Counted from the first letter of the stretch, positions 43,153-52,939 are shown. The stretch is DNA of 64,000 bases from Ignavibacteria bacterium UBA2333 (GCA_002344895.1 DDUR01000061.1:161739-225738), one strand, 5' to 3'. Notes: generated by a model not told the origin, from the letters alone. Numbers and translations: made by a program.

Positions 43153-46100
43153 CTAGTTGATTGTCAGCGCACCGCCTCCAGAATAGGAGTGGATTGCTGC
43201 ATCATACATCGCATCAGCTCCAATCGGACCATATGCGAATTTGCCACGATTTACGGCGCGAATTGTATAGTAGTAGACCACCTCCTTTGTGTCGGCATTC
43301 ACAAAGAAGTTCATTCTATCATCTCGGTAATCGTAGTACGTGGCAATAGCACCATCGGAAGCAAACTTGGTATTATCCATAGCTCCTAGCCGAGGGTTTT
43401 CAAGTTCACATCCACCGGGGAGAACATCAGAGATAACCACGTTTCGAACAGGAACACGATCTGTTGACATCACCGTCACCTTCACAATGATGATGTCATT
43501 CTGACGCACCGTTCCTGATGTTAACGGCTTACCATCACGCGTTAGCCATTGCCGACGAACCTTGAGGACAACGTCTTCAGTTGTGTTTCGCGGCGATGTT
43601 GGAATACCTTCGGCACTCCAGTACCAGTACACCGTACCACCGTTTGCCGATACCGAGTATGAACGTCCAGGTGATACGGCAACCGACGCTGCTGCGCCCT
43701 CAAGTGTGGCGATCTTCTTGCCATTCTCCGTGACGGTACATGTCACTCCAGCCTTTATCTGTTTGTTTGCGAGTTTACCAAGGGCCAACACGGCAAAAGC
43801 ATTTTCCTGTGTTGACCAAACGTCGCCACCTCGCATGGCATCACTTAACCGCTTAGCGAGCTCAGCGGTTTTGGGATCATTTGGCGCAGCGTGCACCATT
43901 GCTAACAGTGCGAACGCAAGATCACGACGTGGTGATGCAAACGATCCTCCATCAAACGGTCGGTAGTTCTCGGAGGTAAAGGACTTGGGCACGAGCTTAT
44001 CATACGTCGCCCTATCGCCTAACATGAGATACGTACATGCAAGCACATATCGTGAGTCTTGCGAAAGTACATCAGGAGACGAACGATAATAATTCATCGT
44101 TGGCACGTCTTGCCGCCCCATTGATGCAAGAACAAATAGCGAGTAGAACACTTCGCGAGCCGCTACAGGTCGTACGGTGTAACCATCTCCGGATGGAACA
44201 CGCATTCCTTCCGTTTCCCGTGATTTTGCGCGACGCTCGAGATAGTCCAACATCTTCTGCTGTACTTTTTTATCAACGTCGTATCCAGCCTTCTGTGCTT
44301 CCGACAGGAAATGAACGGCATAGGCTGTGCCCCACCACGATACGTCTGTTCCGCCGGGCCAGTAGGAGACACCACCGTTGTAGGACTGCATACTTTCAAC
44401 CTTTCGGACGGCCTCACGAACGTTCTTGACAGGATCTGCTGACCGGCCAAGACGCTCATTCCACACCTTGGAAAGATCTGCCAGATAGATCTGCGGGAAT
44501 GCCTTTGAAATTGTCTGCTCTACACATCCGTAGGGATATCCGAGCAGATTGTCAAGACTCTTGAGCACATTCGGTGCTGGGAACGACGTAACGACAAGGG
44601 TTGCTCTACTTGTTCCGGGGAAGAATCCATTTCCGATGTTCACAACGTTTGTTTTGCCGGCCGTAACAGATCCCCATTCGGAAGACTCGGTTAAGGGGCT
44701 AATGGGGCGAACAGGCACGCTTGTTGTTCGCCGTTGTACCTCTCCTAATCCCTTTGCCTCAGCTTCGAGGGAGGCAACACCCAGAGCACCCGTTGCGACA
44801 ATTGTGTAGTCAACAACGACGTCGCGAGACGGATCTACTGTCACCGATCGTGAGCTTGAGCCGACGATACGTACCGGACCGTCGACCTTCAAGTTTGTTG
44901 TGATTGAGCCAGATTTTTTTGTGGTGTTGGTCACGATAACGGGGACAACCAATGAATCACCCGGCGACATTGCTCGCGGAGCACCAATGTCCAACACGAC
45001 AGGATCAGCTACCGTTATCGACTTTTCCGCCGAACCAAAGGCTTCATCCTTCCATGCAACCGCCATTACACGAAGTGCACCAGCAAAGGCAGGGATATCA
45101 ATCGTTATCGAAGCCTGACCGCCTTGTGTTGGTATAACTCCTGACCATACGGAGACGATGTCTGCTTCTGTTCTGCGTGTGAGAACTGGATTAAGTCGCA
45201 TACCGTACTCATCAGCTTCACCATCACCTGCACCATATGCCATCTTCGTAACGGAGAGCTCTGGATACAGGAAGGGGAAAACGTCGTAACTCTCCGTTTG
45301 CAGAGCACGCCGCCGATAGAAGTATCCGTGTGGATCAGGTGTCTTCATATTCCTGATTTGAAGGATTCCCTCATCAACGACTGCAATCGTAACGTGTGCT
45401 CCAGGTGTTGTAGAAACCTTGACCGTCTGTTTTGTTCGTGATCGAACATTTGCCTGCACGTCGATGTTCACCGGCAACCGTCGTTTCGGCTGGAGAACAT
45501 GGAGAGGAGCATAACCATGAGCAACCGTCAACGGCATGTCACTCTTCTTATGCGGCTTAATAAGTGTTGCCGATATATAGACATTCGGCAACCAGTCTTC
45601 CGCGACGGCAAGGGAAAGTGTGGCCGAACGTCCTTCCGTTGTTACAACATGATGATCGAGTACACCATCACGTTCAACCGTCACGAGAATCCTTCCAGCA
45701 AATGGAGTCTTGAGCAAAATGTTTGCTGATTCTCCAGGTTGATAGGAATCCTTGTCGAGTTCTACGTCGATAAATCCTTCGGTGTTCACGGAAAACGATG
45801 AGACATCAGTTGAGCCCCATGACCATGCCCAGACGCTGTAAGCTACGTGGGCATCAGCACCCTGTGCACCCACACGAATCTCATAGTCTCCACTCATCGG
45901 TGGCATCCAGGAGAATGTGTAACGATCACCGTCAACACGCAGATCTTTATCAACCAGCACAACCTCGCGTTTCTGTGAGACCCAGCGATATCCTTCTCCA
46001 TACGAACGCTCCATCACACTGTGCCACTCACGCTTTACGATACGGAGGTGGGTAACACCTTGTGTTACACTTCCATCATACGAGGTAGCAATAATCGGAA

Positions 46101-48546
46101 TGTTCACGGCCGATCGAACATTGAGGTATCGATCAATCTTTCCGATGCCAAACATCACTGGCTGAGTATGAACTGGTCGTTCAATCGTGCGAAACACAGC
46201 ACGACCGCCATCATCGAATACGGCGACGTAGAACACAGCCTCTAGAAGTCCGGTACCGTACAATGTTGAGTCGATAACAAACTCTTCTGTGGCATTTCCG
46301 GATTCGTCAAGTACACCGGTTCGCGTAACGACTTCCAATGATCGCCGTTCGTCACGCACTACGTCAAACGTGAAGTTAGGATAACGTTTTGCCGCAAACC
46401 CCTTCCGTGTAATTCGGAGCCGCACCTCATACGAATGACCACCAGCAGGTGCGCCAAAGAATGACATACCAGATATCGATAATGTTGTTTTCTGATTAGG
46501 ACGGAGAACGTCGTCGGACACACCCAGATTAACCTTCACCTTGTCGGGCAAGAACTCTTCAACGGCAATATCCTCTTGGCCCAACAGAACGTCGTTCGCA
46601 CCAAGCACTTCACAGCGGTACGTACCTGTGAGGGCATCACGACCAACAGGCACATCACATGATGCCGATCCTTGATTGTCTGGCGTCAATCGAAGCCGAC
46701 GGAACTCCTTGCCGTTCGGTTGAAGTACACGTAATGTAACAGGTGCTCCAGGTACTGCCTTCCATGCTGCATCTCGAACAATGGTGTTGAGATGTATGGT
46801 TTCACCCGGACGATAGATATCACGTTCGCCATACACAAAGGCTTGAAGGCCTAGGCCCGCATCCTTTGCTCCACCAACATCAAATCGCGAATGGTCAACA
46901 CGTGTATCCTTCATGACGATGACGGTGTAGTCATCGCCGTATGTAGCCGTTACCATTCCGACGTGAAAGTTTCCTAGAATAGAAGGCAGGTCATCAAGAT
47001 GGGCCACTCCATCGGCGCCCGTTGTAACGGTCTTGATCACCTGATTATTCGTTGAAATCAAGCTCAGTTCAACGGCACTCTTCGGTTGTGCATCGGCTAT
47101 ACTCGTTACAAAAGCAGTCCATGAAGTCTTACCCTGCTTCACAATAAGACCAATATCCGTCAGACTCACAAGTGTCGATGCTTGAATCCACTGTTCATCT
47201 GTACTTTCTACCTTTACGAGATAGAGTCCCTTTCGTGCTGTTTGCCGGCGTACATCAAACGTGAATCCAACAACACCACGTTCAACCGAGCCGAGGTCCC
47301 GCGTGGCAACAACCTGAGTGGACACAGTATCTGCATAATCCGAAAGACCAACGTAGCGAAAGTCGAAGGCAGATGATGCCATGCCATCCCCCCACCAAGC
47401 ATACTCGCGTCCTTGCCGAAGAAAATGCAGGATGTTGTTTTCATACACACGGAACACGCTAATACGAACCTTTGGTACGTTCGTGATCTTGATGCCGACA
47501 GTTCGTGACCCTTGTGATCCGAGATACATCGCCTTTGGATTGGCAAAAGAAATTGACGGTGAGAGTTCGCCGAACTCAAGATCCCGTAGTACAGGTTCAG
47601 ACAGGACACCACCAACAACACCTCGCAATGTGGTGTCGATCGTTAACTGATACGACACATTATCATCAAATGGCCCGCGCACAACAAACCCTGTCGACGA
47701 CAACTCCGTTGTGAAGGTAAGTTGTGGCGAGACTCGAACGGCCTTCTGAAGTGTTGATTCGTCAATTGCTTGTGTCGTCTTTACCTGAACAACACCATCA
47801 TTACCTTCCCATATCGGCATAACATCTACAATAGCCAGTTCTCTGCGCGAGGGCACGACGACTGTGGCATTGAGTTCTGTTGTTGTAGCGACTCTCGTAT
47901 CAACAATTGGCAATCCTTTATCGATAACAACGACGAGGCCAGATCCTCCATCAGGCAGGACAGATGCTGGCACACTTACAACAATTGATGTTCCCACACC
48001 CTGTGGTTCCGCACGAAAGGGTACTTCATTATTATCACGGAGGATATGAAGTCGTTCACCAACCGCAGTTGGATCTGCGGCATATAACAATGACACAGTA
48101 ATTCGTGCTTCAATAACCCCAGACTCGTTATTCTTTGTCCACATCGCCGTCGTCTCTGTAATCGACTGCCACGGAGTATGGAACTCAAACACGTGCCGGT
48201 GTGGCATTGATGCCCCCTCTGCCCCTTGAAGAAGTTCGGGCAGGAGTTCCGCTGTATAGGACGTTGCGGGTGCAAAGCCTAACGATGGAGAGAAGACAAG
48301 TTGATTGGGAGAGATCCATTTAAACTTGCCAGCAACGTGTGGTGTGAAGGAAATGACGGACGTTGTATCCCAGATGTTAAGACTGGAATCAGGCCTCATA
48401 GCCTCATCGAACGTAAACATGAGGTTCTGGCGTAATTGCACCGTTTCCTCAAAGTTTACCACGACACCTCCATCGTCGAACGATGAACAGGCAAACAGGC
48501 CGCCACCAACAGCAGCGACTATAAGAACAGCCAGAATCGTACGCAT
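43153..48546 (-). CDS. Alpha-2-macroglobulin family lipoprotein
   Basis: 1797 residues. Lipoprotein signal ending LFAC (Cys20). Successive macroglobulin beta domains (for example YGERDIYRPGETIHLN, the MG2 region), then the thioester domain with GYPYGCVEQT: the thioester Cys is about residue 1341 and Gln two after the Glu, so CxEQ is intact. C-terminal part has the helical TED repeats and ends with receptor-binding-like domain. Family proteins trap proteases in the periplasm and are often beside pbpC, which is absent here. Start: ATG at 48546; the TTG before it is ignored. Upstream GGAGGG lies close to the start, one of few ribosome-binding-like sites seen. Confidence 0.88.
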   Translation of the reverse strand: MRTILAVLIVAAVGGGLFACSSFDDGGVVVNFEETVQLRQNLMFTFDEAMRPDSSLNIWDTTSVISFTPHVAGKFKWISPNQLVFSPSLGFAPATSYTAELLPELLQGAEGASMPHRHVFEFHTPWQSITETTAMWTKNNESGVIEARITVSLLYAADPTAVGERLHILRDNNEVPFRAEPQGVGTSIVVSVPASVLPDGGSGLVVVIDKGLPIVDTRVATTTELNATVVVPSRRELAIVDVMPIWEGNDGVVQVKTTQAIDESTLQKAVRVSPQLTFTTELSSTGFVVRGPFDDNVSYQLTIDTTLRGVVGGVLSEPVLRDLEFGELSPSISFANPKAMYLGSQGSRTVGIKITNVPKVRISVFRVYENNILHFLRQGREYAWWGDGMASSAFDFRYVGLSDYADTVSTQVVATRDLGSVERGVVGFTFDVRRQTARKGLYLVKVESTDEQWIQASTLVSLTDIGLIVKQGKTSWTAFVTSIADAQPKSAVELSLISTNNQVIKTVTTGADGVAHLDDLPSILGNFHVGMVTATYGDDYTVIVMKDTRVDHSRFDVGGAKDAGLGLQAFVYGERDIYRPGETIHLNTIVRDAAWKAVPGAPVTLRVLQPNGKEFRRLRLTPDNQGSASCDVPVGRDALTGTYRCEVLGANDVLLGQEDIAVEEFLPDKVKVNLGVSDDVLRPNQKTTLSISGMSFFGAPAGGHSYEVRLRITRKGFAAKRYPNFTFDVVRDERRSLEVVTRTGVLDESGNATEEFVIDSTLYGTGLLEAVFYVAVFDDGGRAVFRTIERPVHTQPVMFGIGKIDRYLNVRSAVNIPIIATSYDGSVTQGVTHLRIVKREWHSVMERSYGEGYRWVSQKREVVLVDKDLRVDGDRYTFSWMPPMSGDYEIRVGAQGADAHVAYSVWAWSWGSTDVSSFSVNTEGFIDVELDKDSYQPGESANILLKTPFAGRILVTVERDGVLDHHVVTTEGRSATLSLAVAEDWLPNVYISATLIKPHKKSDMPLTVAHGYAPLHVLQPKRRLPVNIDVQANVRSRTKQTVKVSTTPGAHVTIAVVDEGILQIRNMKTPDPHGYFYRRRALQTESYDVFPFLYPELSVTKMAYGAGDGEADEYGMRLNPVLTRRTEADIVSVWSGVIPTQGGQASITIDIPAFAGALRVMAVAWKDEAFGSAEKSITVADPVVLDIGAPRAMSPGDSLVVPVIVTNTTKKSGSITTNLKVDGPVRIVGSSSRSVTVDPSRDVVVDYTIVATGALGVASLEAEAKGLGEVQRRTTSVPVRPISPLTESSEWGSVTAGKTNVVNIGNGFFPGTSRATLVVTSFPAPNVLKSLDNLLGYPYGCVEQTISKAFPQIYLADLSKVWNERLGRSADPVKNVREAVRKVESMQSYNGGVSYWPGGTDVSWWGTAYAVHFLSEAQKAGYDVDKKVQQKMLDYLERRAKSRETEGMRVPSGDGYTVRPVAAREVFYSLFVLASMGRQDVPTMNYYRSSPDVLSQDSRYVLACTYLMLGDRATYDKLVPKSFTSENYRPFDGGSFASPRRDLAFALLAMVHAAPNDPKTAELAKRLSDAMRGGDVWSTQENAFAVLALGKLANKQIKAGVTCTVTENGKKIATLEGAAASVAVSPGRSYSVSANGGTVYWYWSAEGIPTSPRNTTEDVVLKVRRQWLTRDGKPLTSGTVRQNDIIIVKVTVMSTDRVPVRNVVISDVLPGGCELENPRLGAMDNTKFASDGAIATYYDYRDDRMNFFVNADTKEVVYYYTIRAVNRGKFAYGPIGADAMYDAAIHSYSGGGALTIN
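44695..44708 (+). repeat. Dispersed motif variant (in macroglobulin gene)
   Basis: GGGGCTAATGGGGC, arms intact. Confidence 0.75.
48212..48225 (-). repeat. Dispersed motif variant (in macroglobulin gene)
   Basis: GCCCCCTCTGCCCC on the + strand, arms intact. Confidence 0.75.
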
Positions 48547-48573
48547 CAACCCTCCGTATATGGAAGGCCGAAT

Positions 48574-49923
48574 TTACGCGTGAATGATCGTCTTTGTTGA
48601 CACGAATTCCAGAGCTCCCTCGCGGCCGAGTTCACGGCCATATCCAGAATCCTTTACGCCTCCAAACGGGAAACGCGGATCGCTCCGAACAACGTCATTG
48701 ACATGCACCGTTCCCACCTCTAGTTGTCGCGCAATTCGATCAGCTCGTTCTGAATCGCTGGTAAAGACAGCAGCCCCTAGTCCGTACACAGATGTGTTTG
48801 CGAGGCGAATGGCCTCATCTTCATTACCAAAAGTTGAAATCGCTGCCACGGGACCAAATATCTCTTCATCAAATGCTGGATTGCCAGGATGTACATCCGC
48901 TAAAACTGCTGGAGTTGCAAAGAACCCTACATCGGGCACGGCATCACATTGCCACATGAGTCGACCGCCGGCAGCTACGGCACGTCGCCGCTGTTCATTG
49001 ACCATATCCCGCAAATCTCGTCGTGCGAGCGGCCCAAGTGCTGTGGTCCTATCCATAGGATCACCCATCGGACGTGTCGTCATTTCGGCAATAAAGGCAT
49101 CTGTAAACGCCGATGCAATTGATCGGTGGACAAGGAAACGTTTTGCAGCAATACAAGACTGTCCGGTGTTAATCAGTCGACCAGTTACACAGGTCTTTGC
49201 CGCCTGTTCAATATCAGCATCGTCGAGAACGATGTACGGATCACTTCCGCCGAGTTCCAGTACACTCTTTTTGACGTAACGTCCAGCAAGAGATGCAACC
49301 GATGCCCCAGCAGCCGTTGAGCCCGTAAACGTCACAGCACGCACCAGTCGATGGGCAATCACGGACTCAACCGCATCAACATCAATCACGAGTGACGAGA
49401 CAAGACCTTCTGGTGCACCAGCTTCGAGGAATACAGCTTCAATGTCTGCAGCACATCCAAACGTTGTTGGTGCATGTTTCACTAACAAGGCGTTTCCTGC
49501 CATTAGTGCCGGAGCTGCAAATCGAATCACCTGCCACCACGGGAAGTTCCATGGCATGATTCCAAACACAACACCCATGGCTTCATACGTGATACGTGAC
49601 GAAGAGTACTCCGTCTCAACAACCGAATCACGGAGCATGGTGGGTGACCGCACCGTAAAATAGTCGCACGTAGAGGCACACTTCATAATCTCTGCCTCTG
49701 CCTGAACGATTGGCTTGCCCATCTCCTCGGTGATGCGCTGTGCAAACAGCGTTGTACGGTCTCTCAGTACAGAAGCCACACGCTGCAGCACTTCGGAACG
49801 CTGTTCCATGGACATGGTTGACCACTGCCGCTGCGCAGAACTAGCGCGTTCAATACGTGCCTGTACGTCAGCCGGCGATAGTCGCGGCCAGTTCATCAAT
49901 GGTTGTTCGGTGAAGGGATTCAT
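48574..49923 (-). CDS. Aldehyde dehydrogenase, succinate-semialdehyde type
   Basis: 449 residues from the internal ATG; a longer frame from 49983 adds 20 residues reaching into degenerate repeats, so the shorter start MNPFTEQPL, matching the usual NP-T start of this family, is preferred. Motifs: MPWNFPWWQ, FTGSTAAG (NAD-binding), ELGGSDPYIV (Glu) and NTGQSCIAAKR (catalytic Cys). Oxidises an aldehyde to acid with NAD(P); substrate is inferred only from similarity to succinate-semialdehyde dehydrogenases. The C-terminus has EIFGPVAAIS and PFGGVKDSGYGRELG, both intact. 27 bases upstream of the macroglobulin gene. Confidence 0.88.
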   Translation of the reverse strand: MNPFTEQPLMNWPRLSPADVQARIERASSAQRQWSTMSMEQRSEVLQRVASVLRDRTTLFAQRITEEMGKPIVQAEAEIMKCASTCDYFTVRSPTMLRDSVVETEYSSSRITYEAMGVVFGIMPWNFPWWQVIRFAAPALMAGNALLVKHAPTTFGCAADIEAVFLEAGAPEGLVSSLVIDVDAVESVIAHRLVRAVTFTGSTAAGASVASLAGRYVKKSVLELGGSDPYIVLDDADIEQAAKTCVTGRLINTGQSCIAAKRFLVHRSIASAFTDAFIAEMTTRPMGDPMDRTTALGPLARRDLRDMVNEQRRRAVAAGGRLMWQCDAVPDVGFFATPAVLADVHPGNPAFDEEIFGPVAAISTFGNEDEAIRLANTSVYGLGAAVFTSDSERADRIARQLEVGTVHVNDVVRSDPRFPFGGVKDSGYGRELGREGALEFVSTKTIIHA

Positions 49924-49958
49924 GGTTGGACGCTGGGTGACGCGGGCCGCAAACGGCT

Positions 49959-50027
49959 TCGTGGGGTGTTCGCTATCGCTCACGGGGTGCTCGGCTTCGC
50001 CTCGTGGGGTGCTCGCTGTCGCTCACG
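49959..50027. repeat. Imperfect direct repeats upstream of aldehyde dehydrogenase
   Basis: A 26-base segment at 49959-49984 recurs at 50002-50027 with two differences (period 43). A third shorter related segment lies between. On the minus strand the theme is GTGAGCGACAGCGAGCACCCC. No function visible. Confidence 0.75.
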
Positions 50028-50210
50028 CTGGCATATTGTGGGTTGCGCCTGCTTACGCGCGTGTGCGAAGTGACCTTTGTGATACACGGAAGCGCGCTAA
50101 TTTACATTTTTGACATTCAGCGTTCAGTCACCATTCATTCATCTGCTGTGAGCGGGCAAATTGTGAGGCCTGCGCTCAGTAGGTATTGACCAGCCTAACC
50201 GCACCCACAC

Positions 50211-50960
50211 ATGGACATTCTATTTTCTCTCCTGACATTAACTGTGCTGGAGATCGTTCTTGGAATTGACAATCTTATCTTTATTTCCATACTTGTTCAG
50301 AGATTGCCGAAAGAACGGCAACCTGCTGCACGGACGATTGGATTAGGTCTTGCTCTTGGACTGCGTATTGCCTTTCTATTTGCAGCAAAGTGGATTGCAG
50401 ATCTGGTTGATCCACTGTTTGTTATGCCAGCCATACTCGGAATGGACGAGCCATTTGGTTTTTCGGGACGCGACCTCATCATGTTAGCTGGAGGATTATT
50501 CCTTCTGGCAAAGGCCACAACTGAACTTCATAACAAACTTGAAGGTGAGGGTCACGTCGGCACATCTTCCGGAACGGCGTCGTTTGGCTCTATCATCACG
50601 CAGATCGTTGCGCTTGACCTTGTGTTTAGTATCGACAGTGTCATTACGGCCATTGGTCTTGCCAAAGAACTCTGGGTGATGGTTGTTGCAGTTGTTGCAG
50701 CTATTGTTGTGATGCAGCTCATTGCAAGCCCCCTTAGCACCTTTATCTCTCAACATCCGACAGTAAAGATTCTTGCACTTGCCTTCCTCATCATGATCGG
50801 AACGGTACTCCTTGCAGAAGGATTCCATGTACACGTTCCCAAACCGTACATCTACTTTGCCATGGCCTTTAGTGTTGGCGTTGAATTGCTCAACATTCGC
50901 TATCGTCGCAAACGTGGAACAGAGCCTGTTGAACTCCGCACGCCGCCTTACGGTTCGTAG
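50211..50960 (+). CDS. TerC family integral membrane protein
   Basis: 249 residues with about seven hydrophobic segments. TLTVLEIVLGIDNLIFISILV (with the conserved Glu and Asp of membrane segment 1) and LVFSIDSVITAIG (second conserved Asp) are the TerC signature. Members export manganese or calcium or act with tellurite resistance; the acidic motifs form the ion path. The ~290 bases upstream contain repeats and possible promoter elements: TTTG at 50076-50079 and TACATTTT at 50103-50110, too widely spaced to be convincing. No yybP-type riboswitch is visible. The stop overlaps an exact TAGGTTTG box for the next gene. Confidence 0.88.
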   Translation: MDILFSLLTLTVLEIVLGIDNLIFISILVQRLPKERQPAARTIGLGLALGLRIAFLFAAKWIADLVDPLFVMPAILGMDEPFGFSGRDLIMLAGGLFLLAKATTELHNKLEGEGHVGTSSGTASFGSIITQIVALDLVFSIDSVITAIGLAKELWVMVVAVVAAIVVMQLIASPLSTFISQHPTVKILALAFLIMIGTVLLAEGFHVHVPKPYIYFAMAFSVGVELLNIRYRRKRGTEPVELRTPPYGS

Positions 50961-50965
50961 GTTTG
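50958..50965 (+). promoter_or_regulatory. -7 box for PGI/PMI gene
   Basis: TAGGTTTG, exact TAnnTTTG, starting inside the terC stop codon. A transcript from near 50972 would have a leader of about 43 bases. Confidence 0.5.
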
Positions 50966-51014
50966 CCACACAGCATCGATTTTCCGAGCCCACATCACAA
51001 CAAAGACCTTCATC

Positions 51015-52085
51015 ATGCCGATCAATCATGCGCTGGGACTAGACAAAAGCAACATGTTCGATACGTTGTTGCACCTTCCCGACCATATTCGTGAAGCCGT
51101 ATCGATCGGCGAACATGCACCAACTTGGTCCGAGAGTCCAGCTTCAAACCGGTATGCTGTCTTTGGACTCGGCGGATCGGCCGTTGGTGCTGACCTACTC
51201 AGAAGTTATGCTGCTGCAACAGAGGGACTCGACAAACTCCAGATCACCGTATCGCGTGGGTACACTGCTCCCGGGTGGTTGGACGCCGACACTCGTGTTG
51301 TGTGCTCGTCGTACTCCGGTGAAACAGAAGAAACGTTATCTGCCTACGATGCGGCCCGAAAAAAGTCGAAACGAACGTTGTGTCTTACAACGGGCGGCAC
51401 ACTCGCCGAAAAGGCAGCAAAACACAAGGTGCCCGTTGTTTTCCTTCCGAGTGGATTTCAACCGCGCTGTGCTCTTCCATTCAGCTTCTTTCCGTTGTTG
51501 ACGGTTATGGGTCGGAGTGGCGCATGGTCGGCCTCCACACGGAAACGCCTTGCAGCTGATATCGACGAAACGGTAAAGGTTGTCAAAAAGCTGGCTGACG
51601 TCTATGCCGAACCTTCCACAAAGAACCCTGCATACGCTTTGGCAAAGGGGCTAAAAGGGGCATATCCGGTTATCTACAGTGCGTCGGAACGGCTCGACGT
51701 TGTGAATGTTCGCTGGCGTGGCCAAATCCAGGAGAATGCCAAGCAGGTTGCCTTCGGTAATCTTCTCCCGGAGATGAATCACAATGAGATTAATGGCTGG
51801 ATGTTTCCGAAGGGTGGCACCAAGTCGTTTAAAGTTATGCACTTACGGGACGTAGACGACCATCCGCGTGTGGCCCTGAGATTTGAGGCGTTACGTGACA
51901 TTATCAAGAAGAATGTCGGCTCCGTAATCGACATTCAGGGAACTGGTAAGTCCTTACTGGCGCGTACATTTAGCCTTGTCTACCTGGGCGACTGGATGTC
52001 ATGGCACCTTGCCATCCTGAATGGTGTTGACCCTTCGCCGGTCCCCGTGATTCAGTCGTTAAAGCGCGTTCTCGCCGGTAAGTAA
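51015..52085 (+). CDS. Bifunctional phosphoglucose/phosphomannose isomerase (SIS fold)
   Basis: 356 residues. SIS domain with GLGGSAVGADL and VCSSYSGETEETLSAY (sugar-phosphate site), and the C-terminal PGI/PMI domain with NHNEINGW (catalytic His and Glu region). This compact family interconverts glucose-6-P, fructose-6-P and mannose-6-P. Start: ATG at 51015; the internal ATG at 51054 is possible. A near-copy of the dispersed motif with a 5-base spacer lies at 51647-51661, encoding KGLKGA. Confidence 0.87.
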   Translation: MPINHALGLDKSNMFDTLLHLPDHIREAVSIGEHAPTWSESPASNRYAVFGLGGSAVGADLLRSYAAATEGLDKLQITVSRGYTAPGWLDADTRVVCSSYSGETEETLSAYDAARKKSKRTLCLTTGGTLAEKAAKHKVPVVFLPSGFQPRCALPFSFFPLLTVMGRSGAWSASTRKRLAADIDETVKVVKKLADVYAEPSTKNPAYALAKGLKGAYPVIYSASERLDVVNVRWRGQIQENAKQVAFGNLLPEMNHNEINGWMFPKGGTKSFKVMHLRDVDDHPRVALRFEALRDIIKKNVGSVIDIQGTGKSLLARTFSLVYLGDWMSWHLAILNGVDPSPVPVIQSLKRVLAGK

Positions 52086-52149
52086 GCATACTTCACGATC
52101 GGCACCTGGCTGTTTGTGTGGGGGTTCCTGTGAATAATTCAGGAAATCT

Positions 52150-52162
52150 CCGTAACTTACGG
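52150..52162. promoter_or_regulatory. Palindrome CCGTAACTTACGG upstream of Tudor-like gene
   Basis: Perfect 6-bp inverted repeat with one central base. It contains TAACTTAC on one strand and GTAAGTTA on the other, resembling a weak -7 box; it is followed by a GGC/GCC-CCC/GGG hairpin just before the ATG at 52187. Could be an operator or a promoter; the region 52086-52186 holds nothing else recognised. Confidence 0.3.
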
Positions 52163-52186
52163 GCCCCCTAAAACCTTGGGAGCCGT

Positions 52187-52657
52187 ATGGCAACAGCAAA
52201 AGCGAGCGCGAAAGCGAAGAAGGCCGCCGAAGACGGCGACGAGATTGAAATTCCGGTAGCGAAGAAGAAGTCGAAACGCAAGGCGAAATACATCGTCCTG
52301 TACTCGCCCTTCCTCATGCGTGAGACAAAACACGAACTCATTGGTGAGCCGATCGAGCACGAGCATGGTCGCCAACAGTGGGCACGGTGTACGGTAAGCC
52401 ATCACTCACAGCTCATCAACCTTGATGCGCTGGAGGATGCAAAAGAGAAGGCAGGAGCGGCAATTCGTTTGAGCCGTGAGGATTCGCGTGAGTATTCACC
52501 GCGTGAATCGTATGCCATCGGCGATGTGATCTTTCACAAGGCATGGGACGACGTTGGCATCATCCGTTCAAAGGAGATCATGTCAAACGGTCGCGCCAGT
52601 CTTGTTGTTCACTTCGAAAAGAACAAGGAAAAACGTCTCGTCGAAAATCTCTCCTGA
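52187..52657 (+). CDS. Conserved protein with basic N-terminus and Tudor-like C-terminus
   Basis: 156 residues. The first 35 residues are highly basic (KAKKAAE, KKKSKRKAK), likely nucleic-acid contacting. A middle part has LIGEPIEHEHGRQQWARCTVSHHSQLINLD, and the C-terminal 50 residues (ESYAIGDVIFHKAWDDVGIIRSKEI...LVVHFEKNKEKRLVENL) look like the SH3/Tudor-like domain at the C-terminus of UvrD/PcrA or CarD. I recall no assigned function. It stands 63 bases before rpsU, probably co-transcribed, which hints at a link with RNA or translation. Confidence 0.7.
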   Translation: MATAKASAKAKKAAEDGDEIEIPVAKKKSKRKAKYIVLYSPFLMRETKHELIGEPIEHEHGRQQWARCTVSHHSQLINLDALEDAKEKAGAAIRLSREDSREYSPRESYAIGDVIFHKAWDDVGIIRSKEIMSNGRASLVVHFEKNKEKRLVENLS

Positions 52658-52720
52658 GATTTCGTCGAAACTTCAACCAGCAACTCATTCATCGTCCAAA
52701 CTTTTTCTCGAGGATAGCCC

Positions 52721-52915
52721 GTGATCGGGGTAACAATCCAAAGCAACGAGTCGATCGACCGCGCCCTGCGTCGTTTTAAGAAGAAATATGAACGCTCTGG
52801 CGTTCTCCGCGAATACAAGAAGCGCGCCTTCTTTGTAAAGCCCTCTGTTGAGCGTCGTATGGCACGCCTGAAGGCAGCACGCCGTCAGCACCGCCAGCAA
52901 ATGGAGCAGGAATAG
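52721..52915 (+). CDS. rpsU: Ribosomal protein bS21
   Basis: 64 residues. Small basic 30S protein involved in initiation. Sequence features are standard: VTIQSNESIDRALRRFKKKYERSGVL and a basic C-terminus (RRMARLKAARRQHRQQMEQE). The start is GTG (GIQSNES core), confirmed by family length. A GAGG lies 9 bases before it. Co-directional with the Tudor-like gene; followed by two hairpins and then the converging murE. Confidence 0.95.
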   Translation: MIGVTIQSNESIDRALRRFKKKYERSGVLREYKKRAFFVKPSVERRMARLKAARRQHRQQMEQE

Positions 52916-52923
52916 TCGTCTCG

Positions 52924-52939
52924 TTGGTCGTCTGACCAA
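52924..52939. other. Small hairpin after rpsU
   Basis: TTGGTC pairs with GACCAA around a 4-base loop, 9 bases beyond the rpsU stop. Could assist termination or protect the 3' end. Confidence 0.4.

Noticed and set aside
49924..50210. yybP-type manganese riboswitch before terC
   Set aside because: I looked because TerC relatives often have one; the conserved core and P1 pairing are not visible.
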